Shown here: positions 42,455 to 51,127 of the stretch, piece by piece
Layout of the letters: the number at the start of each line of letters is the position of its first letter
How positions within the stretch are numbered: position 1 is the stretch's first letter
Assembly: GCA_963795805.1 (NCBI GenBank)
Contig: CAWCIV010000003.1
Location: 192,863-256,862, forward strand
Reading direction: 5' to 3'
DNA length: 64,000 bases
From: JALYYC01 sp963795805
GTDB lineage: Bacteria; Chloroflexota; Dormibacteria; CF-121
Made by a program: the position numbers and the translations under genes
The notes under the pieces: generated by a model
The model's database searches: none
What the model was told of the DNA's origin: nothing
The model's input: the letters and a program-made list of their open reading frames with translations, nothing else

Positions 42455-43399
42455 CTAGCTGGAGAGGTCAAACGACGCCGCCTGGTCGTGGGAGGAGTCC
42501 TTCCCCGCCTCGAACACGCTCCAGCGAAGCGCCAGTGCGCCACCCACCGCGGCGAGCGAGGCGACCGTGGCGAGCGCGCGAGCGCGCTGGCCGGGCTGAC
42601 GGCGGGCCAGCCGGTGCAGCAGGAGCGGCAGCGCCATGCCGGCGCCAACGGCGCCGAGCCAGAAGGGCGCCGCCAGTCGCGGTGACGTCAGGGCGCGCGC
42701 GGCGCGACCGGACTGCGCCACGTATCCCGCGAGCAGCGCCAGCTCGGCGCCCGATGCCGCCGTCTCGACCAACGCAAGCCGGTGCAGCGTTGCGGCGGAC
42801 CCTCCGCGGTGGGCGGCGACCAGGCTGACCGCCGCTGTCCCGCTGGAAAAAGCCGACGCGGTAAAAAGGCCGCCGAGCAATTTGCTCTTCGCCCAGAGTG
42901 GGATGTTGGTGGCGGCCAGCAGCACACCGGTGTATCCGGCCAGCACCAGGCCGAGCAGGCTTCCGCCGAGCTCGAGCAAGGGGCGAGGCGCGAGCGTCAT
43001 CAGGCCGCGGGCGGCGATCGGGAGCCGTCCCTCGTCCGCCGCCCGCGCGCCGGCCCGCATCAAGGCCACGGGGGTGAAGGCGGCGAGCGTCCAGGCGCCG
43101 AGGTTCATCGGTGAGAGCGGCTTGAAGACGCGAAGCATGTGATGGAACCGATCCGGGCGGCCCAGGTCCTTGATCAACAATGGGGTGCAGGGAAGCAGCG
43201 CGGCGGCGGCCAGGTAAAAGCCGTCGGCGGTGCTGCGGGCGTCGTCGCGCGAGCCGAACCGCTGGATCAGCGAGGTGGTGATGAAGGCGCCGCTCCCGAT
43301 GCCGCCCAGCCAGAAATAGACGGGGACTTCCCACGTCCATACCGGACGCTTGACGACCGGGTAGTCATAGTAGCCCGGCTTCGAGCTGGGCTCGCTCAC
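42455..43399 (-). CDS. NrfD/PsrC-like membrane subunit of formate dehydrogenase
   Basis: 314 aa with eight or so hydrophobic helices. NrfD family motifs: WEVPVYFWLGGIGSGAFIT near the start and LIKDLGRPDRFHHMLRVFKP, SPMNLGAWTL. NrfD-type subunits anchor the FeS subunit and pass electrons to the quinone pool. Its start overlaps the fdhB stop, so it is the third gene of fdhA-fdhB-nrfD and takes the place of cytochrome b FdnI. Convergent with the kinase at 40849 after a 10-nt gap. Confidence 0.9.
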   Translation of the reverse strand: MSEPSSKPGYYDYPVVKRPVWTWEVPVYFWLGGIGSGAFITTSLIQRFGSRDDARSTADGFYLAAAALLPCTPLLIKDLGRPDRFHHMLRVFKPLSPMNLGAWTLAAFTPVALMRAGARAADEGRLPIAARGLMTLAPRPLLELGGSLLGLVLAGYTGVLLAATNIPLWAKSKLLGGLFTASAFSSGTAAVSLVAAHRGGSAATLHRLALVETAASGAELALLAGYVAQSGRAARALTSPRLAAPFWLGAVGAGMALPLLLHRLARRQPGQRARALATVASLAAVGGALALRWSVFEAGKDSSHDQAASFDLSS

Positions 43400-44238
43400 C
43401 GCGATCCGCGGCCGAACACCAGCGCGGAAACCAGGGCGAGGCCCACGCCGACCGCGGCGCTCCAGCCGTACCGTTCCGCGAGCGTCTTGCGCGGCAGGCG
43501 AGGGACCTCCGGCAGGTTGTAGGCCGCGGGTTCGTCGAGCAGGAGGAAGAACGCATGCAGCGGCCCGACCTCAGCCGCCTCTTTGCCCTCCGGCATGCCG
43601 TAGAGCCGCGCCTTCGTCTCCCCTCGCGCCTGCAACTCGCCCAACCGCGCCCGGGCGCGCGCCTGTAACTCCGCGACGTCGCCGAACTGGATCGACGCCG
43701 TGGGACAGGATTTGGCGCAGGCCGGCGTCATGTCGTCCTTGAGGCGGTCGTAGCAGAGCGTGCACTTGTGCGCCGTGCCGGCCTCGAAGTGACCATCCTT
43801 CGGGGCGCGGTCGATCACCCCGAATGGGCAGGCAGGAACGCAGAAGCCACAGCCATTGCAGATGTCCTGCTGGACGTAGACGGTGCCGAACTCGGTTCGG
43901 ACGAGCGACCCGGTCGGACACGCCTCGAGGCACGCGGCGTTCGCGCAGTGTTTGCAAACGTCGGACATCATCAGCCAGCGCTGCTCCTGCCGGCTGCTGT
44001 TCGCCTTCGCCTGCTCGATGAATTCCACGTGCCGCCAGGTCGTGGCCCCGAGCGCCCCCGTGTTGTCGTAACTGTTCCCGGTCATCACGAAGCCGTCTGC
44101 AGGCAGCTGGTTCCATTGTTTGCAGGCGACCTCGCACGCCTTGCAACCGATGCACAGGCTCGTGTCGGTGAAGAAGCCCACGGTTTTCCGCGGCGGCGGC
44201 GGTTCCTCCAGATTCATCAGGCGCCGGTATTGATCCAT
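43396..44238 (-). CDS. fdhB: Formate dehydrogenase iron-sulfur (beta) subunit
   Basis: 280 aa ferredoxin-like subunit with four [4Fe-4S] clusters: CIGCKACEVACKQWN, CKHCANAACLEACPTGS, CNGCGFCVPACPFG and CTLCYDRLKDD with CAKSCP. The C-terminus is a TM helix (SAAVGVGLALVSALVFG), like FdnH, which anchors the subunit beside the membrane partner. ATG 44238 overlaps the fdhA stop (TGATG). It relays electrons from FdhA to NrfD. Confidence 0.94.
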   Translation of the reverse strand: MDQYRRLMNLEEPPPPRKTVGFFTDTSLCIGCKACEVACKQWNQLPADGFVMTGNSYDNTGALGATTWRHVEFIEQAKANSSRQEQRWLMMSDVCKHCANAACLEACPTGSLVRTEFGTVYVQQDICNGCGFCVPACPFGVIDRAPKDGHFEAGTAHKCTLCYDRLKDDMTPACAKSCPTASIQFGDVAELQARARARLGELQARGETKARLYGMPEGKEAAEVGPLHAFFLLLDEPAAYNLPEVPRLPRKTLAERYGWSAAVGVGLALVSALVFGRGSR

Positions 44239-47200
44239 CACAGGCGTCCCTTGCGAATGTTGCAGGTGAAGGCTTTGTCCTCCTGGATGTAGACGTTCGG
44301 CTCCTCGGAGAGAGCAACCAGATCGTTCGCCATCGCCCCCTTCACCAGGCCTTTGTAGCCCCAGTGGATGGGGAGGCCGACGGTATGGATGACCGCATCG
44401 CCATGGTGCAGCGGGCGCATCCTCCTGGTGACCAGTGCCCGACACTCGATCTCGCCGCGTGGGGTCGAGATAGTCATCCAATCTTTATTCCTCAGGCCAC
44501 GCAGCGCCGCAAGCTCCGGACTGATCTCGGCGAACATCTCGGGCATCAGTTCGGCGAGCCATCCATTCCAGCGTGACATGACTCCCGAGAGATATTGCTC
44601 GGTGACGCGGTAGGTCGTGACGGCAAACGGGAACCGGGGGTCGCCCGGCGGACTGAGCCGGTTGTCCTTTCGGGCCATCCGCTTGGCAACCGGACTGCTC
44701 TGCTGGTCGTACAGCGAATTGGTCAGGGGGGACTCGAGCGGCTCATAGTACGTCGGCAACGGGCCGTCCTTGAGCCCGCTTGGCGCAAAGAGCCAGCCAC
44801 GCCCGTCGGCCTTCAGGGTGAACGGGTCCGATCCTGAGTGCGCGTCCGTCCCGGAGCCATCCACATCTGCCGGCGTTTCAGGGGCCTTTTCTTCCGGAAA
44901 ATCAGGGACATCGAGGCCGGTCCACCTCTTTTGCGCCGCGTCCCACCAGACGTACTTCTTGCGCTCGGACCACGGCCGCCCCTGCGGGTCTGCCGAGGCG
45001 CGGTTGTAGAGCATCCGGCGGTTCCCAGGCCAGGAAAAGCCCCACTCGGGGCTCACCCAGCCGTCGCCCTTGTTCCGGCGGCGCGCCATGTTCTGCCCCT
45101 CGCCCGGAAACACGCCCGAGTAGATCCAGACGCCGCAGGCCGTCGATCCGTCGTCCTTGAGCGCGGGAAATCCGGAGAGCTGCTTCCGATCGCTGACGGT
45201 GAAGCCGTTGATCTCCTTGAGGACGCGCTCGGCGGACGGCTCGTCCCGGATGCGCCAGCGCGGATCGGCCTTCTCCGGGAGGTAATCCCAGGTCAGGCTC
45301 AGCAAGCCCTGGTCTTTTGCCGCGGTCGAATCCTTGTAGAGCGTCTTGAGGCGTCGACCGAGGTGATAGACAAACCAGAGATCGGACCGCGTGTCGCCCC
45401 TCGGGTCGACGGCCTTGTCGTGCCACTGGAGCAGGCGCTGCGTATTCGTGAAGGTGCCGTCCTTTTCTGCCGGAGCCGCCGTCGGCATCAGGAAAACCTC
45501 GGTCTTGATTGTCTTCGGATCGACGCCCTCCGGAGCGGCGTACCAGAAGGCGGCGGTCTCCGTCTCGTAAAGGTCGATGGTGACGAGCCAGTCGAGCTCA
45601 CGCAGGGCCTTGCGTTGGAGGCGCGCGTTGGGACTCCCCGCGGCGGGGTTCTGGCCGAACACGATGAATCCCCGAACCCTGCCATCAGCCATCTCGGCCG
45701 TCGTGGTGATATGCGAGTGATCGCCGGTGATCTTCGGGATCCACTGGTAGCCGAACTCGTTCGCCTTCGAGGCCGCGTCGCCATACCACGCCTTCAGCAG
45801 GGAGACCATGAACTTGGGCAGATTGGACCAGTACCCACCGCGAATTTGGGATTCGCGCATGTACTGGTCCAGGGAGTCATCACCCTTGAAACTGGCGGGT
45901 TGCGGCAGGTAGCCGGGCAGGAGGTCGAACAGGGTCGGCACGTCGGTCGACCCCTGGATTGAGGCGTGGCCGCGCAGCGCCATGATCCCGCCGCCGGGCC
46001 GTCCCATGTTGCCGAGCAGGAGTTGAAGAATGCCCGCGGCCCGAATGATCTGCGGCCCGAATGACTGCTGAGTCCAGCCCACCGCGTAGCAAATCGCCGC
46101 GGTTTTCTCGCGCCCGGAGTTCTTTGCCAGGATCTCGGCCACCTCGATGAGCAAGGCCCTGGGTGTCCCACAGATCTGCTCGACCAGCTCCGGCGTGTAG
46201 CGCGCGAAATGCCGCTTGAGGATCTGAAAGACGCAGCGCGGATCCTGCAGGGTTTCGTCGCGGTAGGGCGCGTGCTTTGCCGGACTCGTCCCTTCCTGAC
46301 CATGTCCGGAGTGGGAAGCGTCGTCCTCGTTCTCGGTCGGTGGACCGGCGTACGTCCAGGTGGCGGTGTCGTAGCGATTGTTTTTGGCGTCAAAGCCGGA
46401 GAACATCCCGTCGTTGTCCTCGGCATCCACGTAGCGCTCGTCAACGATGGTGGAGGCGTTGGTGTACGCGGTCACGTATTCCTTGAACCACTTGTCGTGG
46501 GTCAGGACGTAGTTGATGAGCCCGCCAAGGAAGGCGATATCCGTGCCCGGCCTGATCGGCACGTAGAGGCTGGCCGCCGCCGAGGTCCGCGTGAAGCGAG
46601 GATCGACATGGATGATTGGGGCGCCCTTTTCCTTCGCCTTCATCGGCCAGCGAAAGCCGACTGGATGCGCTTCGGCCATGTTCGATCCCATGATCAGAAT
46701 CGCGTCGGCATTCGCCAGGTCCTGCTGAAACGTGGTAGCACCGCCTCGGCCGAAGCTTGTCCCCAGACCGGGGACCGTCGAGCTATGTCATATTCGGGCC
46801 TGGTTTTCGATCGAGACCACGCCCAATCCGCCGCCGAACAACTTTTTGATCAGATAGTTCTCTTCGTTGTCCATGGTCGCACCGCCAAGGGTCGCGATGG
46901 CGGTCGTGTGATTGACGAGCTTCCCATCCTCGGTCCGCTCCACGAAGGTCTCGTCGCGGGTCTGCTTGATCAACTGGGCGACGCGGTCCATCGCCCACTC
47001 GAGTGGCCGATCCTCCCAGTGATCGGAATAGGGCGCGCGATAGCGCACCGTCTGCACCCGGTTCGGATTGACGACGTACTGGTAGGTCGAAGCCCCCTTG
47101 GGGCACAGCGTCCCCTCGTTGATCGGTGACTCGGGATTCCCCTCGATGTCGATGATCTTGTCGTCCTTGACGTAGATCAGCTGGCTGCAGCCGACCGCAC

Positions 47201-47315
47201 AGTAGGGGCAGACCGAGGCCACCACGCGATCGGCCGTCCGTGTCCGAGGCGCCTTTTCGACCGACTCGCGAGAGACCGGCTGCGGCGTAACCCCGATCCG
47301 GCTGATCGGCCCCAA
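44238..47315 (-). CDS. fdhA: Selenocysteine-containing formate dehydrogenase alpha subunit
   Basis: 1025 aa read through an in-frame UGA at 46790-46788 (codon 176). The context around it, SIENQARI-U-HSSTVPGLG, matches the Sec site of FDH-N (QARV-U-HGPTV), so this is a selenoprotein and not a broken gene. [4Fe-4S] ligands at Cys36, 39, 43 (CPYCAVGC) and 71 (TLCPKG); the bis-MGD domain follows, ending FTCNIRKGRL. A SECIS-like hairpin begins 12 nt after the UGA. Formate + acceptor gives CO2. TTG start 47315 is the first in-frame start after a stop; no Tat signal precedes the FeS motif, unlike FDH-N. Gene callers not using Sec would split it in two. Confidence 0.93.
46759..46790 (-). promoter_or_regulatory. 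UGA(Sec) codon and bacterial SECIS-like hairpin
   Basis: UGA at 46790-46788, 12 nt, then GTCCCC-GGTCT-GGGGAC (46775-46759), a perfect 6-bp stem with a GGUCU loop. The apical GGUCU equals the loop of the E. coli fdhF/fdnG SECIS that SelB recognises. Confidence 0.85.
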
Positions 47316-47372
47316 CCTCGATTCAGGTTCCTGGATGGCTCACCCTCCCCGCTCCGTGCTGACTCCGTATGC

Positions 47373-47402
47373 AGCATAGGGAGGCCAGGGCCCGGAGTGC
47401 AA
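47373..47402 (-). promoter_or_regulatory. Promoter TTGCAC-18-TATGCT for fdhA-fdhB-nrfD
   Basis: Minus strand TTGCAC (47402-47397), 18-nt spacer, TATGCT (47378-47373), about 58 nt before the TTG start. It faces the formate dehydrogenase operon. Confidence 0.5.
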
Positions 47403-47432
47403 ATCGTCAGCCCGTAACCTGAGCTGGTACCT

Positions 47433-47567
47433 ATGGTTGTGATCAAGCGGTGGCTCGTGGTGCTGCTCGCCGGCATGGCGCTGGCCGGGACGCTGGCCGC
47501 ATGCGGCGGTAGCGGCTCGAACTCCGGCGGCTCGACCACGTCGAGCGGCTCCCAACCCGGCTACTAG
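47433..47567 (+). CDS. Small lipoprotein (44 aa)
   Basis: ORF of 44 aa: basic start (MVVIKRW), hydrophobic helix, and lipobox LAACGG (Cys 24), then a Ser/Gly-rich 20-residue tail ending QPGY. This is a complete bacterial lipoprotein signal with almost no mature domain. Divergent from fdhA; 97 nt before the DUF1800 gene. No function known; small size makes the call moderate. Confidence 0.55.
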   Translation: MVVIKRWLVVLLAGMALAGTLAACGGSGSNSGGSTTSSGSQPGY

Positions 47568-47663
47568 CCACAAAGCAAGCCCCTCAGCCGGCGGCCGTTG
47601 TATTCGGGACGGCTCTCAGCGGCGTCTCAGCCTATTTTTACGAGCCGCCCCTACCCTCAAACC

Positions 47664-49121
47664 ATGGACGACACAACCCTGACCGGGTCGCCCACCGCCC
47701 GGCGGCCGATCTGGCAGCGGCCAGTCTCGCGCCGGACGGTGTTGGCTGCGAGCGCCACCGCGGCGGCCGCGGCCGGCGTCGCCGCGCTCTGGCGGGGTAA
47801 CGACCTCAACGCCGTCCTGAACCAGGTCCGCGACCTGACGCATCCCTACCCCGGCGCGCTCAAGAGCGAGCGCGTCCGCATCGCGCATCTGCTGCGGCGT
47901 GGCGGCTTTGGCGCCACGACCGCCGAGCTGGATCGCTACGCGAAACTTGGGACCGCGGCGACAACGGCCGCCTTGCTCAACTACCAGCCGACGTCGAACG
48001 CGGCTCTCGAGGCGACGCTGCCCGTCATCAACCTGTCTACCGCAAACGGACCGACCGCCGCGTCGATCCAGGCCTGGTGGTTGCAACGGATGGCGCTAAC
48101 CGCTCGACCCCTCGAGGAGAAGATGACACTCTTCTGGCACGGGCTCCTGACGAGTGGGCTCGACAAGTCGGGGACGGCCCAGATGCTGACGCAGAACGAC
48201 CTCTTCCGCTCGAAGGCCCTGGGCAATTTCGATGACCTCCTGAAGGCGGTGTCGCGAGACCCGGCGATGATGGTCTACCTCGACACGGAGACGAACCGAA
48301 AGGGGAAGCCGAACGAGAACTACGCGCGCGAGCTGATGGAGCTGTTTACGACCGGCATCGGCCACTACACGGAGACGGATGTTCGCGAGTCCGCCCGGGC
48401 ATTCACCGGATGGACCCTGGTCGGCGGAAAGCAGAACCGTTACGCCACGGACTCGCTGTTCGTCGCCCGGCTACACGACGCGACCGCGAAGACGTTCATG
48501 GGCAAGACGGGCAACTTCACCGGCGACAACATCGTCGACATGCTGGTGCCGCTGCGGGCCACCGCCGAGCATCTGTCGAGCCGGCTCTTCAGCTTCTTTG
48601 CGTATCCGAATCCCGAGGCCGACGTGGTCCACCACCTGGCCGACGTCTTTCAGGCGAAGCGATACAACGTCGGAGCCGTCGTCAAAGAGATCTTCGCGAT
48701 GGACGCTTTCTACTCGGACAAGGCCTACCGCGCCTCGATCAAGAGCCCGGCCGAGCTCGTCGCCCAGACGCTCAAGGCGACCACCGCCGACCAGAAGGGT
48801 TATACCGCGGCCGCCGGAGCCATGGCGGCCATGGGCCAGATCCTCTTCTATCCACCCAATGTGGCGGGCTGGCCGTCGGGCACGTCGTGGATCAACAGCT
48901 CGACGCTGCTCAACCGGATCAACTTCGCGAACGCAGCCACGGCGCGCGTCCGTCCGGCGCTCAAGGCGCAATCGCTCGACGCCTTGCTGGATTCGCTGGT
49001 GGACTCCAACGTCACGCCAGGCACCCACGACCAGTTGCAGGCATTTGCCACCGCGCACCCGGACGACCATGCCGGGCTGCTGTTCATGGTGCTCGCGACG
49101 CCGGAATTCCAGTTGAGCTGA
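47664..49121 (+). CDS. DUF1800 family secreted protein
   Basis: 485 aa from ATG 47664, chosen because a TACCCT hexamer ends 6 nt upstream and the twin-arginine-like signal (RPVSRRTVLAAS) lies near residue 20; an in-frame TTG at 47598 is less likely. DUF1800 signature segments: HLLRRGGFGATTAELDRYA, RPLEEKMTLFWHGLLTSG, PNENYARELMELFTTGIGHY, ARAFTGWTL and PPNVAGWPSG. Usually paired with DUF1501, as here. Extracytoplasmic; biochemical function unknown. Confidence 0.9.
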   Translation: MDDTTLTGSPTARRPIWQRPVSRRTVLAASATAAAAAGVAALWRGNDLNAVLNQVRDLTHPYPGALKSERVRIAHLLRRGGFGATTAELDRYAKLGTAATTAALLNYQPTSNAALEATLPVINLSTANGPTAASIQAWWLQRMALTARPLEEKMTLFWHGLLTSGLDKSGTAQMLTQNDLFRSKALGNFDDLLKAVSRDPAMMVYLDTETNRKGKPNENYARELMELFTTGIGHYTETDVRESARAFTGWTLVGGKQNRYATDSLFVARLHDATAKTFMGKTGNFTGDNIVDMLVPLRATAEHLSSRLFSFFAYPNPEADVVHHLADVFQAKRYNVGAVVKEIFAMDAFYSDKAYRASIKSPAELVAQTLKATTADQKGYTAAAGAMAAMGQILFYPPNVAGWPSGTSWINSSTLLNRINFANAATARVRPALKAQSLDALLDSLVDSNVTPGTHDQLQAFATAHPDDHAGLLFMVLATPEFQLS

Positions 49122-49137
49122 ATGGAGATGAACCACC

Positions 49138-50385
49138 ATGTTTAATCGCCGCGAACTCCTCAAGCAAGGCCTGTTGCCGGTTTTCGCCGGATCAGCGGTG
49201 CCCACGATCTTCGCCAACGGCATCGCCGCCGCGGCAGCCGACTCCCCGAATTCAGCGCCGAGCGATCGCGTGCTCGTCCTCGTCCAGCTCGCGGGGGGCA
49301 ATGACGGCCTGAACACCGTGATCCCGTACCAGGACGGCGCCTACCACGACGCCAGGCCGACGCTCCGGCAGGACACCGGGGTGCTGACGCTCAACGCCCA
49401 GCTCGGACTGCACCCCAATTTGAAGGGACTCAAGGCCAGCTGGGACGCAGGCCAGCTGGCGATCGTCCAGGGCGTCGGCTATCCGTCGCCGAACCTCTCG
49501 CACTTCGCATCGATGTCGATCTGGGAGACCGCCAGCGTCCAGGGCGGCTTTGGCGATGGGTGGTTAGGTCGGTACCTCAACTACCTGGACCAGGTTGGCG
49601 AAAACCCGAATCACGCGCTCGAGGGCGTGAGCGCCGGGACCCTGGTCGCGCCCGAGTTGCGCTCCAAGTCACCTGTCCTCGCGCTCCAGTCCTTGAGCAA
49701 CTTTCGGATCCAGCCGGTCAACGAGCACGGCACGATGGTTGACGTCGAGAACCCGTTGATGAAGTTTTACGGCGCCTTCAAGAACGCCGGGCCCGCGCCC
49801 TACGGCGCCTTGTTCGATACCACGCTCCAGGAAGCGCTGCAGACCTCGAAGACGCTCCGCGCGACGGACGCGACCTATCAAGCCAAGGCGACGTACCCGG
49901 CGAAGAGCCCGATTGCCAGCTCGCTCAAGCTGGTCGCCGAGACGATCGTCTCGGGGCTTGGCGTTCGGGTGGCCCACGTGACACTCGGAGGCTTCGACAA
50001 CCACGCACGCGAGAAGCCGGTCCACGACAAGCTCCTGCTCGACCTGGACCAGGCGCTGGCGGCTTTCATGCAGGACCTGCAGGGTCACGGATTCGGTGAC
50101 CGGGTGCTGGTGATGACCTGGTCGGAGTTCGGCCGCCGCGTCAATGAGAACGGCAGCGCCGGCACCGACCACGGCACGGCGGCGCCGATGTTCCTCCTGG
50201 GCGCGCCGGTGAAAGGCGGGCTCTACGGCGAGCAGCCGAGCCTGACCACCCTCGACCACGGCAACCTGAAGTTCACGACCGACTTCCGGTCGGTTTATGC
50301 CTCGGTGCTGCAGAACTACCTGAAGGCGCCGGCCTCAGACCTGCTGGGCGGGAACTTCGAGCTCCTGCCGTTGCTGAAGGCCTGA
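49138..50385 (+). CDS. DUF1501 family Tat-exported protein
   Basis: 415 aa. Tat-like signal NRRELLKQGLLPVFAGSAVP, then VLVLVQLAGGNDGLNTVIPY, LHPNLKGLKASWDAGQLAIV, GVGYPSPNLSHFASMSIWET and TWSEFGRRVNENGSAGTDHG, the DUF1501 (sulfatase-like fold) motifs, with probable metal-binding Asp/His. Starts 16 nt after DUF1800 with GGAGA before the ATG. The pair probably forms an exported complex. Confidence 0.9.
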   Translation: MFNRRELLKQGLLPVFAGSAVPTIFANGIAAAAADSPNSAPSDRVLVLVQLAGGNDGLNTVIPYQDGAYHDARPTLRQDTGVLTLNAQLGLHPNLKGLKASWDAGQLAIVQGVGYPSPNLSHFASMSIWETASVQGGFGDGWLGRYLNYLDQVGENPNHALEGVSAGTLVAPELRSKSPVLALQSLSNFRIQPVNEHGTMVDVENPLMKFYGAFKNAGPAPYGALFDTTLQEALQTSKTLRATDATYQAKATYPAKSPIASSLKLVAETIVSGLGVRVAHVTLGGFDNHAREKPVHDKLLLDLDQALAAFMQDLQGHGFGDRVLVMTWSEFGRRVNENGSAGTDHGTAAPMFLLGAPVKGGLYGEQPSLTTLDHGNLKFTTDFRSVYASVLQNYLKAPASDLLGGNFELLPLLKA

Positions 50386-50500
50386 AACGGGAGGACCCGC
50401 CGGCCTTCGAGCGCTCCCTGGCGAAGCTCCGGGCGGCCAACCCCACGTCCGTTCATTTCTGTCACGACAAGCGCACCTGGCACCAACCACGAGTTCAGGT

Positions 50501-50537
50501 TTGACAGGTATCGTGTAGTGGGTAACAATGAACCACT
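50501..50537 (+). promoter_or_regulatory. TTGACA promoter and MarR-type operator over the start codon
   Basis: TTGACA at 50501-50506 with AACAAT 17 nt downstream (50524-50529). An imperfect inverted repeat AGTGGGT-N7-AACCACT (50517-50523/50531-50537) covers the -10 and the ATG at 50528, the position expected for autorepression by the encoded MarR. Confidence 0.5.
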
Positions 50538-51127
50538 TCACTATGCAGAACCCCCAACCCGGCGCTCACCTCGACTTCGGAAGCCACCTGTGCACCGGCC
50601 CGGACGGCCGGCTCTTCGACCGCCGGGTCCGCGAGATGCTTGCCAGGGACCCCGTCGGCCAGTCCAATAGCGAGGCGTCAGAGGCCGTCGCTGCCATGCG
50701 GATGGCCGGCAAGGCGATGCGCCATCAGATGGGCCGCTTTGCCGAACGCCACGGCCTGAGCGAGGGACGGCTCTTCGTTCTCTTCCAGCTCGGCCGTGCC
50801 GAGCAGCACCAGCTGCCGCTTGGCGAGATCGCCGAGCACCTGGACGTCAGCCCGCGCAACGTGACCGGGCTGATCGACCATCTGGAGAAGGATGGCCTGG
50901 TCGAGCGTGTGCCCGACAGCGCCGACCGGCGATCGATTCAGGCCCGCCTGACCGCGACTGGCCTCAAGACGGTCGAAGACCTCTGGCAGCAGGCCCGCGA
51001 TGGCCAGGTGGCGATGGTTGCCGACTTCTCCTCCGAAGAACTGGCGCAGCTGCGCCATCTGTGTTTACGTCTCGTCGAAAAATTGGCTGGCGGCAAGTTT
51101 GCCGCTGAGAAGAGGAGCAAGGTATGA
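50528..51127 (+). CDS. MarR-family transcriptional regulator
   Basis: 199 aa winged-helix protein. HTH and wing are in LGEIAEHLDVSPRNVTGLID and LEKDGLVERVPDSADRRSIQ, the standard MarR pattern; N- and C-terminal helices dimerise. ATG 50528 overlaps a -10, so the true start may be ATG 50543. The stop overlaps the MFS exporter gene (ATGA), indicating it represses its own operon and responds to an exported compound. Confidence 0.88.
   Translation: MNHFTMQNPQPGAHLDFGSHLCTGPDGRLFDRRVREMLARDPVGQSNSEASEAVAAMRMAGKAMRHQMGRFAERHGLSEGRLFVLFQLGRAEQHQLPLGEIAEHLDVSPRNVTGLIDHLEKDGLVERVPDSADRRSIQARLTATGLKTVEDLWQQARDGQVAMVADFSSEELAQLRHLCLRLVEKLAGGKFAAEKRSKV

Noticed and set aside
44238..47315. fdhA as a pseudogene or two genes because of the internal stop
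   Set aside because: Only one stop, exactly at the Sec position of FDH-N, followed by a SECIS-like hairpin, with selA and selB present.
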